Shown here in pieces: positions 1 through 6,156 of a stretch of 6,156 nt of DNA. The stretch's first letter is position 1. Every line of letters starts with the position of its first letter. The stretch covers positions 1 through 6,156 of the forward strand of contig JAEUHU010000332.1 in the NCBI GenBank assembly GCA_016793305.1, written 5' to 3'. The notes under the pieces are model-generated. The model saw only the letters and a program-made list of their open reading frames with translations. It was not told where the DNA came from and searched no databases. The position numbers and the translations under genes were made by a program. The stretch is from Planctomycetota bacterium. GTDB taxonomy: Bacteria; Planctomycetota; UBA1135; UBA2386.

Positions 1-10
1 CCGGGCTCAC
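1..10 (-). CDS. Possible start of the next gene, overlapping feoA by 4 bp (perhaps feoB), cut by the window edge
   Basis: On the minus strand the feoA stop codon TGA is embedded in GTGA, so a GTG codon at 10-8 overlaps the stop at 9-7. Such 4-bp start/stop overlaps are typical of translationally coupled genes. Only three codons (GTG AGC CCG) lie inside the window, so the product cannot be identified from sequence. FeoA genes are very commonly followed by feoB, the ferrous iron permease GTPase, which makes feoB the first guess. This is inference from gene order only. Confidence 0.3.
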
Positions 11-297
11 GAACCCGACTCCGGCAGGCGTTCGATCCGCACGGTTGCCGCCTCGCTGCGGCGCAGCGCCAGCCGGTAGCCGTGCAGGCGGAAGCGCAGC
101 GGGTCGCCGAACGGCGCCTGGCCGAGGCACTCGACCTCGACCCCCGCCCAGAGTCCGGCCGACTGCAGGGCCGCCGACAGTTCCGGCTCGGCATCGACAC
201 CGAGCACCCGGGCTCGGGCCCCCGGCAGGAGGACCGCGAGGGTCAGGGGACGATCGGCGGCGGGGTCGACAGGACGAACGGCGATGGCGGCGGTCAC
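7..297 (-). CDS. feoA: FeoA-domain protein, ferrous iron transport accessory
   Basis: This 96-residue protein matches the small SH3-like FeoA domain. Residues 18-35 give the first strand and turn (LTLAVLLPGARARVLGVD). A variable helix region follows, with GLWAGVEVE at 48-56. Residues 62-84 then carry the most telling motif: FGDP at 63-66, followed by a GYRLALRRSEA segment. Family knowledge: FeoA is a cytoplasmic partner of the FeoB permease in Fe(II) uptake, and free-standing FeoA proteins are usually 75-100 residues, as here. The start is a GTG at 297 with no clear Shine-Dalgarno sequence. About 15 residues before the domain are variable, so a slightly later start cannot be excluded. The gene ends in a GTGA overlap with whatever lies to the left. 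A 19-bp inverted repeat lies 13 bp upstream of the start and may be its metal-responsive operator. The gene is divergent from pnp. Confidence 0.85.
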   Translation of the reverse strand: MTAAIAVRPVDPAADRPLTLAVLLPGARARVLGVDAEPELSAALQSAGLWAGVEVECLGQAPFGDPLRFRLHGYRLALRRSEAATVRIERLPESGS

Positions 298-471
298 GGA
301 GCGGGGATCAGTTGAGACACCATCTCAACACAGGAACCATGCCCGAAGCGAGGCTGGAAGGGAAGTGCGTCGTGGTGCGTAGCGAGGCCGCCGCACGCCG
401 GCTCGACCCCGCCCGAGCAGGCGACCGCCTGGCCGTTGCCTCCTGCCGCCGGATGCCGAGACTGCTCGCCC
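298..471. other. Divergent intergenic region between feoA and pnp
   Basis: These 174 bp should hold the control signals of both feoA (leftward) and pnp (rightward). The only clear structure is the inverted repeat at 311-329. A plus-strand TTGAGA at 312-317 is a good -35 match, but the hexamer 17 bp further on (AACCAT, 335-340) is a poor -10, so I do not call a pnp promoter. An open frame starting with ATG at 339 runs through the region in a different frame from pnp. It has no recognisable protein features and continues as a shadow of pnp. No rpsO gene, which commonly precedes pnp in proteobacteria, is present. Confidence 0.6.
311..329. promoter_or_regulatory. 19-bp inverted repeat, candidate Fur-like metalloregulator operator of feoA
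   Basis: The sequence GTTGAGACACCATCTCAAC has two perfect 7-bp arms (311-317 and 323-329) around a 5-bp centre. It lies 13 bp upstream of the feoA GTG start. The inner 15 bp (TGAGACACCATCTCA) keep the outer TGA..TCA frame of the 7-1-7 Fur box consensus, matching about 10 of 14 defined positions when compared by eye. Position and symmetry fit a dimeric regulator repressing iron uptake. A different metalloregulator, such as a DtxR/MntR-type protein, is possible. It could also affect pnp, which diverges from the same region. Its symmetry is seen directly; its function is inferred. Confidence 0.5.
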
Positions 472-2562
<2,091 letters not shown>

Positions 2563-2575
2563 TCCGGGTCCCACG

Positions 2576-3187
2576 ATGCCGCTCGACGAACACCAGGTCC
2601 GCACGCTGCTCGGCACGCTGCGGGCGCCGGTCACCGCGTTCGACTGCGGCCGTCTGTGTGCGCCGGGCAACGGCGGCGTGCCGGTGTGCTGCCACGCCGC
2701 GTCGGTGCTGCCGGTGCTCTACAAGGCGGAGCTCATGCTGCTGCAGAAGCGCAGCGACCTGTGGCGGAAGCACGTGCCGACGGGTGCCGATGCACCGCTC
2801 GCCGCGCGGGCGCGGCCGTGCGACGAGTTCGCCGTGTGCAAGGGCCACCTGCACTGCGAACGCGACAACCGCGCCCTGGCGTGCCGCACGTTCCCGTTCG
2901 AGCCGTACCTCGACCACGACGACGCGTTCGCCGGGATCGTGTTCGCCTACGACATGGCGCACCTGTGCCCGCTGATCCACGGCGAGCACCCGATCGAGCC
3001 CGGCTTCGTCGCCGAGTGCTGTGCGATGTGGCGCCAGCTGTTCGCGTTCGACGACGACGAGCGCCGCTTCTACGCCGGCCTGAGCCGCACGCTGCGGCGG
3101 CAGTTCGGCCAGAGCGGCGACGCGATCCCGGTGTGGACCGAACGCGGCGTGGTGGCGATGCCGACCAGCCGGCGACGGCGCCGCTGA
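2576..3187 (+). CDS. YkgJ/UPF0153-type cysteine-cluster protein (putative Zn/Fe-binding)
   Basis: The 203-residue protein has a cysteine pattern typical of the YkgJ family (putative zinc- or iron-chelating domain). There is C24-x3-C28 and a C38-C39 pair, then C82, C88, C94 and C103 followed by the diagnostic CRTFPFEPY stretch (103-111). Further cysteines are at C131 and in an ECC pair near residue 148. The family has no firmly assigned reaction; the cysteines are thought to hold a metal or cluster. No signal peptide or membrane segment is visible, so it is probably cytoplasmic. The C-terminus ends in a run of arginines. The ATG lies 13 bp after the pnp stop without a clear ribosome binding site, which suggests co-transcription with pnp. 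It converges with the methyltransferase gene, leaving only 19 bp between the two stops. The family call is sound; the exact role is unknown. Confidence 0.8.
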   Translation: MPLDEHQVRTLLGTLRAPVTAFDCGRLCAPGNGGVPVCCHAASVLPVLYKAELMLLQKRSDLWRKHVPTGADAPLAARARPCDEFAVCKGHLHCERDNRALACRTFPFEPYLDHDDAFAGIVFAYDMAHLCPLIHGEHPIEPGFVAECCAMWRQLFAFDDDERRFYAGLSRTLRRQFGQSGDAIPVWTERGVVAMPTSRRRRR

Positions 3188-3206
3188 CCGAGCGACGCCG
3201 AGCCGT

Positions 3207-4073
3207 TCACGGCACGCGCGCCTTCGCCTGCACGAAGCTGTACCAGAACACCGCGTCCGGATCGCGCGCGACCCTGGCCAGCTCCTTCTGCATGCCGCGG
3301 ATCACGGCGGTCGGCACCTTGCCGGCCTTGGCCAGGGCTGGAGCTCCACTCAGCAGCAGGTCGCTCCAGTAGGCGAGGAACTCGGTGCGTTCGCCCGGCG
3401 TGCGGTTGTCGAAGTGGAAGGTCTTCACCTCGGTGGTGATGTCGGTGAAGCCGACCCCGAGCAGCAGGTTGCCGAGCTTGGCGCCGACGAACGGGTCCCC
3501 GCCCATCGCCATCTGCACGTCGTTGAAGGCGCGCCAGAAGCGCAGCGTGTCGGGGCTGTACGGGTGCAGGAAGAACGTCGCGTTCATCACCTCGGTGACC
3601 ACGACCGGCGCCCCGCGGCGCAGCACGCGCCGCACTTCGGCGAGCGTGCGCGCCGGATCGTCGACGTGCTCGAGGATCCAGCACAGGAACGCCCCGTCGA
3701 AGCTGTCGACCGGGAACGGCAGGGTCTCGGCGGCTGCGCGTTCGAGCGCGAAACGCCCCTTGCCGAACGACAGCTCCCGCAGGTGGCTCGCGGCGCGCGC
3801 CAGGTTGTCGTCGCTGCGGTCGACGCCGGTCACGTGCAGGTCCGGGAACCGCCGCAGCAGGATCTCGGTCTGCGCCCCGACACCACAACCGACCTCGAGC
3901 AGCCGCCGGCAGCGCCGGAACGGCAGGCGATCGTGCACGGCGTCGGCGAGGAACGCGGCCTGGTGGTACAGCCGATCCTGCTCGGTCGCGGTGTACCCGT
4001 GCAAGTAGCCGGTGCGCCTGGCTCGGGGACCGGTCGAACGGGAGCGTTTGGACTTCGACGGGGCTCGCGGCAT
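3207..4073 (-). CDS. Class I SAM-dependent methyltransferase (methyltransferase 11/25-like)
   Basis: This 288-residue protein transfers a methyl group from S-adenosylmethionine to an unidentified substrate. The SAM-binding motif I is EVGCGVG at 60-66, followed by strand-2 acidic D85 in TGVDRS. The segment ETLPFPVDSFDGAFLCWILEH and the following VLRRGAPVVVTEV strand match the motif II/III region of UbiE-like enzymes. After the core is an extended C-terminal part (GGDPFVGAKLGNLLLGVGF and onward) that should form the substrate side. The first 20 residues are strongly basic (many K and R) and may be disordered. The start is ATG 4073, chosen because the open frame continues about 100 residues further upstream only as low-complexity arginine/alanine sequence running through a repeat array. 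No ribosome binding site is evident. It lies downstream of the DUF2058 gene on the same strand but is separated from it by 122 bp holding the repeats, so co-transcription is uncertain. Confidence 0.85.
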   Translation of the reverse strand: MPRAPSKSKRSRSTGPRARRTGYLHGYTATEQDRLYHQAAFLADAVHDRLPFRRCRRLLEVGCGVGAQTEILLRRFPDLHVTGVDRSDDNLARAASHLRELSFGKGRFALERAAAETLPFPVDSFDGAFLCWILEHVDDPARTLAEVRRVLRRGAPVVVTEVMNATFFLHPYSPDTLRFWRAFNDVQMAMGGDPFVGAKLGNLLLGVGFTDITTEVKTFHFDNRTPGERTEFLAYWSDLLLSGAPALAKAGKVPTAVIRGMQKELARVARDPDAVFWYSFVQAKARVP

Positions 4074-4098
4074 GCCGCGATCGTGCGGCCGACGACCT

Positions 4099-4187
4099 CG
4101 CGGGGCAACCGCACTGGGTACCCGCACTGGGTACTCACACGTGGCGAACGCACTGGGCAGGCGCGTTGGTAGGCGCGCTGGCAGGCG
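4099..4187. repeat. Degenerate tandem array of seven 12-13-bp repeats
   Basis: Seven head-to-tail units can be laid out without gaps: 4099-4111, 4112-4124, 4125-4137, 4138-4150, 4151-4163 (13 bp each), then 4164-4175 and 4176-4187 (12 bp each). The best unit is CACTGGGTACCCG; the last two read CGTTGGTAGGCG and CGCTGGCAGGCG. Units two and three contain a perfect 13-bp duplication (CCGCACTGGGTAC, 4109-4121 and 4122-4134). Units one and four are the most diverged. The array fills most of the space between the DUF2058 stop (4196) and the methyltransferase ATG (4073). There is no terminator-like hairpin with a T run. It may be a decayed minisatellite or a cluster of binding sites upstream of the methyltransferase gene. 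Confidence 0.7.
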
Positions 4188-4195
4188 CCGACCGA

Positions 4196-4693
4196 TCAGC
4201 CGGTCACCACGCCGCGCGGCGCCAGCACCACGGCCTCGGGCCGCTGCCGCGCCACACGCCGCGTCGCCTCGAGGCCGAGCAGGCGGTAGCTGTGCGTGCC
4301 GGGAGCACCGCGGCGCACCACGCACAACTGGCCGGCGCGCAGCTCCTGCGCTTCCCGCGGCGACAGCTCGAGCCACGGCAGCGAGCCGTCCTCGGCGGCG
4401 AAGTAGAACTTCACGGCGCCCGGTCCCGGCTTCTTGGCCTCGGCGAGCAGCGTCTCGACGGCCGCCGCTTCGTCGCGCTGCCGGCGCGCCACTTCGGCCT
4501 TCTCCTGTTCGACGCGCGTGCGTTCGCGCTCCTGCGCCGACATCGCCTCGATCTCCTGCTGGCGCTGCTGGGCCTCCTGCTCGAGGGTCTCGCGGCCCTT
4601 CTCCTTGCGCTCGACCCGCGCTTCGTGTGCCAAGCGCTTGTGGTCCTTGTCGGAGAGCAGGTTGGCCTTCTTGAGCTGGTCGCGCAGGCTCAT
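4196..4693 (-). CDS. DUF2058 (YaiL-like) protein
   Basis: The 165-residue protein begins MSLRDQLKKANLLSDKDHKR, the characteristic opening of DUF2058 proteins (E. coli YaiL type). A long, highly charged helical region follows (about 15-88, rich in E, R, Q and K), likely a coiled coil or extended single helix. After a KKPGPG break at 87-92 comes a compact C-terminal domain (93-160) beginning AVKFYFA and containing LRAGQLCVVRR and a YRLLGLEATRRVA segment; this matches the C-terminal part of YaiL. The function of the family is not established; some databases label it a nucleoprotein/polynucleotide-associated enzyme without strong proof. No membrane segment or signal peptide is visible. The ATG is 9 bp after the pilZ stop, so both genes are probably on one transcript. 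No Shine-Dalgarno sequence is seen, so translation may depend on coupling with pilZ. Confidence 0.75.
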   Translation of the reverse strand: MSLRDQLKKANLLSDKDHKRLAHEARVERKEKGRETLEQEAQQRQQEIEAMSAQERERTRVEQEKAEVARRQRDEAAAVETLLAEAKKPGPGAVKFYFAAEDGSLPWLELSPREAQELRAGQLCVVRRGAPGTHSYRLLGLEATRRVARQRPEAVVLAPRGVVTG

Positions 4694-4702
4694 GCCGACA
4701 GG

Positions 4703-5011
4703 CTACCGCGGCGAGGCGCGGTCGTCAGGCACCAGATTCTGCTGTTCCTGGTCGAACTGCACGGCGATGCCCATCTGGCCGTCGCCCATGGTGTCGACGC
4801 GCACGAGGCGCCCCTGGATCGGCGGGTGGCCGGCGATCTGCACGGTCACCGGCAACCGGGTCGCGGCACTGAAGTAGACGCCGAGCGAGCTGACGTTCTG
4901 GCCCGAGCCCTGGATCGCCCCGACGTCGAACTGGATCGTGACCTGGCCGTCGAGGTCCACCCGCGCCGCACGGCGCGCTTCGATCCCGGTCGGCGTGTTC
5001 GATTCCTGCAT
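4703..5011 (-). CDS. Single-domain PilZ protein, putative c-di-GMP receptor
   Basis: This 102-residue protein is essentially one PilZ domain. It has the two c-di-GMP-binding motifs: RxxxR at R13-R17 (RRAAR) and the [D/N]xSxxG motif as NVSSLG with N39, S41 and G44. The beta-barrel continues through LPVTVQIAGHPPIQGRLVRV and ends with GQMGIAVQFD. With both motifs intact it should bind cyclic di-GMP and act by contacting a partner protein; the partner is not evident, though the co-oriented DUF2058 gene 9 bp downstream is a candidate. I chose ATG 5011 because it starts shortly before the RxxxR motif and has GAGG 8 bp upstream. The open frame extends further upstream only as an antisense shadow of the divergent methyltransferase gene. 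The stop codon is TAG. Confidence 0.85.
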   Translation of the reverse strand: MQESNTPTGIEARRAARVDLDGQVTIQFDVGAIQGSGQNVSSLGVYFSAATRLPVTVQIAGHPPIQGRLVRVDTMGDGQMGIAVQFDQEQQNLVPDDRASPR

Positions 5012-5019
5012 GAGCGTTG

Positions 5020-5023
5020 CCTC
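5020..5023 (-). promoter_or_regulatory. Ribosome binding site of the PilZ gene
   Basis: On the minus strand GAGG lies 8 bases upstream of the ATG at 5011. This supports the short 102-residue start over the longer open frame. It is one of only two plausible Shine-Dalgarno sequences in the window. Confidence 0.6.
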
Positions 5024-5054
5024 GGGTTCCCGATCGGCTGCTGCGGGCGAACGA

Positions 5055-5083
5055 CTGAACCGCCGTTGCCGAGCGGCTATCCT
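5055..5083 (+). promoter_or_regulatory. Candidate promoter of the second methyltransferase gene, likely leaderless
   Basis: TATCCT at 5078-5083 matches four of six -10 positions, and CTGAAC at 5055-5060 matches three of six -35 positions, with the ideal 17-bp spacer. The -10 ends 6 bases before the GTG start at 5090. Transcription starting the usual distance downstream would begin at or within a base or two of the start codon, giving a leaderless mRNA. No Shine-Dalgarno sequence precedes this gene, which agrees. The hexamer scores are modest, so this is a candidate only. Confidence 0.45.
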
Positions 5084-5089
5084 CGCAGC

Positions 5090-5707
5090 GTGACCGAGAC
5101 CCCCTACCACCGCGAGCCCGGCTATGCGGAGCGCTACCGCGACCGCAGGTTCCGGTCCGGCTCGGGCCCCGCGACCGACCGCCGCGAACGGGCGGCGATC
5201 CGCCGCCTGCTGGCCCGCGCCCGGTTCGACGAAGGTCCATGGCTCGACGCTCCCTCGGGTGCCGGCCGCATGAGCGGCGAGCTGCCGGGCAGGGTGGTGC
5301 TGGTCGACCGCGACCCGGCGATGGTGCGGGCGGCCCCGGGCGACGAGCTGCGAGCCTGCGCCAGCGTGCACGCCCTGCCGTTCGCCGACGCGACCTTCGC
5401 CGGCGCCCTCTGCCATCGCCTGCTGCAGCACATTCCGACAGCTGTCGAACGGATCGACATCCTGCGCGAACTGGCGCGCACCACCCGCGGGCCGATCGTC
5501 GTGTCGTTCTTCGATGCGTGCAGCGTGCAACACCTGCGGCGACTGCTGCGGCGTCGCCTGGGCAAGGTGCGCTCGGGCCGTTCGGCGGTCACGCGATCGC
5601 GATTCCGCGCCGAGCTGCGGACGGCCGGGCTCGAAGTGGTCGCGGTCGTGGCGCTGCGGCGCTTCCTGGCCGAGCAGACGCTGGTGCTGTGTCGGCGCGC
5701 CGACTGA
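5090..5707 (+). CDS. Small class I SAM methyltransferase-like protein with altered motif I
   Basis: The 205-residue protein has a methyltransferase fold pattern. An N-terminal region YAERYRDRRF (12-21) leads to a helix, then motif I as LDAPSGAGR (52-60) in place of the usual LDxGCGxG. Strand 2 ends in the acidic residue D73 (VVLVDRDPAMV), and a segment with ALPFADATFAGALCHRLLQHIP corresponds to motif II. A later strand (GPIVVSFFDA) and a C-terminal strand/helix (LAEQTLVLCRR) complete the fold. The DAPSGAG loop keeps the two glycines but lacks the first one, so SAM binding is likely but not certain. The substrate is unknown. The start is GTG 5090: it begins a sensible N-terminus, has a promoter-like sequence directly before it and lies just outside the divergent pilZ control region. 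An open frame extends far upstream in the same phase but runs antisense to pilZ and DUF2058. The receiver-domain gene follows 69 bp later. Confidence 0.75.
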   Translation: MTETPYHREPGYAERYRDRRFRSGSGPATDRRERAAIRRLLARARFDEGPWLDAPSGAGRMSGELPGRVVLVDRDPAMVRAAPGDELRACASVHALPFADATFAGALCHRLLQHIPTAVERIDILRELARTTRGPIVVSFFDACSVQHLRRLLRRRLGKVRSGRSAVTRSRFRAELRTAGLEVVAVVALRRFLAEQTLVLCRRAD

Positions 5708-5745
5708 AATTCGCTCGCCTTGGGCTCATCGCTCCGGCGGCAGCG

Positions 5746-5761
5746 GGTCGATAGCCCGACC
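5746..5761 (+). other. Small hairpin just before the response-regulator ribosome binding site
   Basis: GGTCG (5746-5750) and CGACC (5757-5761) can pair around a 6-base loop, ending one base before the AGGAG ribosome binding site. The stem is only 5 bp with no following T run, so it is not a terminator. It may be chance at this GC content, or may modestly affect translation initiation. Confidence 0.2.
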
Positions 5762-5766
5762 AGGAG
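5762..5766 (+). promoter_or_regulatory. Ribosome binding site of the response-regulator gene
   Basis: AGGAG lies 10 bases upstream of ATG 5777. It is the strongest Shine-Dalgarno sequence in the window and fixes the start of the receiver-domain gene. Confidence 0.75.
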
Positions 5767-5776
5767 AGCCCCCAGC

Positions 5777-6156
5777 ATGAAGACCCTCACCCTGCCGAGC
5801 GTGGACGCGACCGCGGTCCCCCAACGCACCACGGCCGAGGCGAAGACGCAGCGCAGCACCCAGGTCCTGCTCGTCGAGGACGAACCGCTGACCGCCGAAG
5901 TGTTCGCCCGCGCCTTGTCCCGCGACGGCCACGAAGTCGAGGTCGCACGCGACGGCCTGCAGGCGCTGCGCCGGCTGCGCGACCGCGCGCCGAGCCTCGT
6001 CGTTCTCGACATGAGCCTGCCGACGTTGTCGGGCGCCGAAGTGGTGCGCGAGATCCGCGCGATGGGCCGCACCCGCCTGCCGGTCGTGGTGGTCAGCGGC
6101 AGCGAGCGCCGTCAGACCAACCTGACCCCGGCCGTGTTGTGGCCCGGCACCTGGCT
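5777..6156 (+). CDS. Response regulator with N-terminal receiver domain, truncated by the window edge
   Basis: The visible 126 residues hold a receiver (REC) domain after about 28 residues of Thr/Ala-rich leader. The strand VLLVEDEP (30-37) gives the acidic pocket (E34, D35, E36). The phosphoacceptor aspartate is D78 in VVLDMSLP, followed by the SGAEVVREIR helix. The conserved Ser/Thr is S107 in VVVVSGSE. The last visible residues (PGTWL) fit the position just before the expected conserved lysine-proline, which lies outside the window. The protein should be phosphorylated by a histidine kinase; no kinase is in view. Whether an output domain follows or it is a stand-alone receiver cannot be seen. 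The start is ATG 5777 with AGGAG upstream. The N-terminal leader before the domain is longer than in CheY-type proteins. It lies 69 bp after the methyltransferase-like gene on the same strand; I see no convincing promoter in the gap. Confidence 0.9.
   Translation, partial: MKTLTLPSVDATAVPQRTTAEAKTQRSTQVLLVEDEPLTAEVFARALSRDGHEVEVARDGLQALRRLRDRAPSLVVLDMSLPTLSGAEVVREIRAMGRTRLPVVVVSGSERRQTNLTPAVLWPGTW

Noticed and set aside
312..340. A pnp promoter using TTGAGA (312-317) as the -35 element.
   Set aside because: The -35 match is good and the spacing is right, but the matching -10 hexamer AACCAT is too poor. TTGAGA is also part of the inverted repeat.
4109..4134. A CRISPR-like array from the duplicated 13-bp sequence.
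   Set aside because: Units are only 12-13 bp, head to tail with no spacers, and degenerate. No cas gene is nearby.
4074..4376. An N-terminal extension of the minus-strand methyltransferase by about 100 residues.
   Set aside because: The extension is low-complexity Ala/Arg sequence running through the tandem repeats and into the DUF2058 gene on the same strand. ATG 4073 gives a normal-length enzyme.
4166..5089. A plus-strand extension of the second methyltransferase frame by 308 codons.
   Set aside because: It lies antisense to the DUF2058 and PilZ genes, both supported by family motifs, and has no domain of its own. GTG 5090 starts the real protein.
5012..5533. An upstream extension of the PilZ frame by 174 codons.
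   Set aside because: It overlaps the divergent methyltransferase gene in antisense. The ATG at 5011 has a ribosome binding site and yields a complete PilZ domain.

Overview
The window is a high-GC, gene-dense bacterial chromosome segment with seven complete protein genes, one gene cut by the right edge and a hint of another at the left edge. No rRNA, tRNA, CRISPR array, transposase or phage gene is visible. Codon third positions are strongly G/C, which produces long open frames on both strands; most are shadows. Only two starts (the PilZ gene and the response regulator) carry a recognisable Shine-Dalgarno sequence. The others lack one, and one methyltransferase gene looks leaderless. GC content, sparse ribosome binding sites and the gene mix would suit a Gram-negative lineage such as a high-GC Planctomycetota or Myxococcota member. 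This placement is a guess and no marker in the window fixes it.

Layout, left to right. (1) A FeoA-type iron transport gene on the minus strand ends in a GTGA overlap with a possible next gene, perhaps feoB, off the left edge. A 19-bp inverted repeat just upstream of its start resembles a metalloregulator (Fur-like) operator. (2) Divergent from it, on the plus strand, are polynucleotide phosphorylase (pnp) and, 13 bp later, a cysteine-rich YkgJ/UPF0153-type protein; these probably form one operon. (3) Convergent with that pair, on the minus strand, lie a class I SAM methyltransferase gene, a DUF2058 (YaiL-like) gene and a single-domain PilZ gene. PilZ and DUF2058 are 9 bp apart and probably co-transcribed. 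Between DUF2058 and the methyltransferase gene sits an 89-bp array of seven degenerate 12-13-bp direct repeats. (4) Divergent from pilZ, on the plus strand, are a second small methyltransferase-like gene with a leaderless-looking promoter and the start of a response-regulator receiver gene that runs off the window.

The genes are mostly housekeeping (RNA turnover, iron uptake) plus signalling (PilZ, receiver domain) and two methyltransferases of unknown substrate. I see no convincing new multi-gene system. The items most worth a second look are the tandem repeat array, the inverted repeat upstream of feoA, the PNPase with a changed FFRR loop, and the methyltransferase with an altered SAM-binding loop and likely leaderless message.
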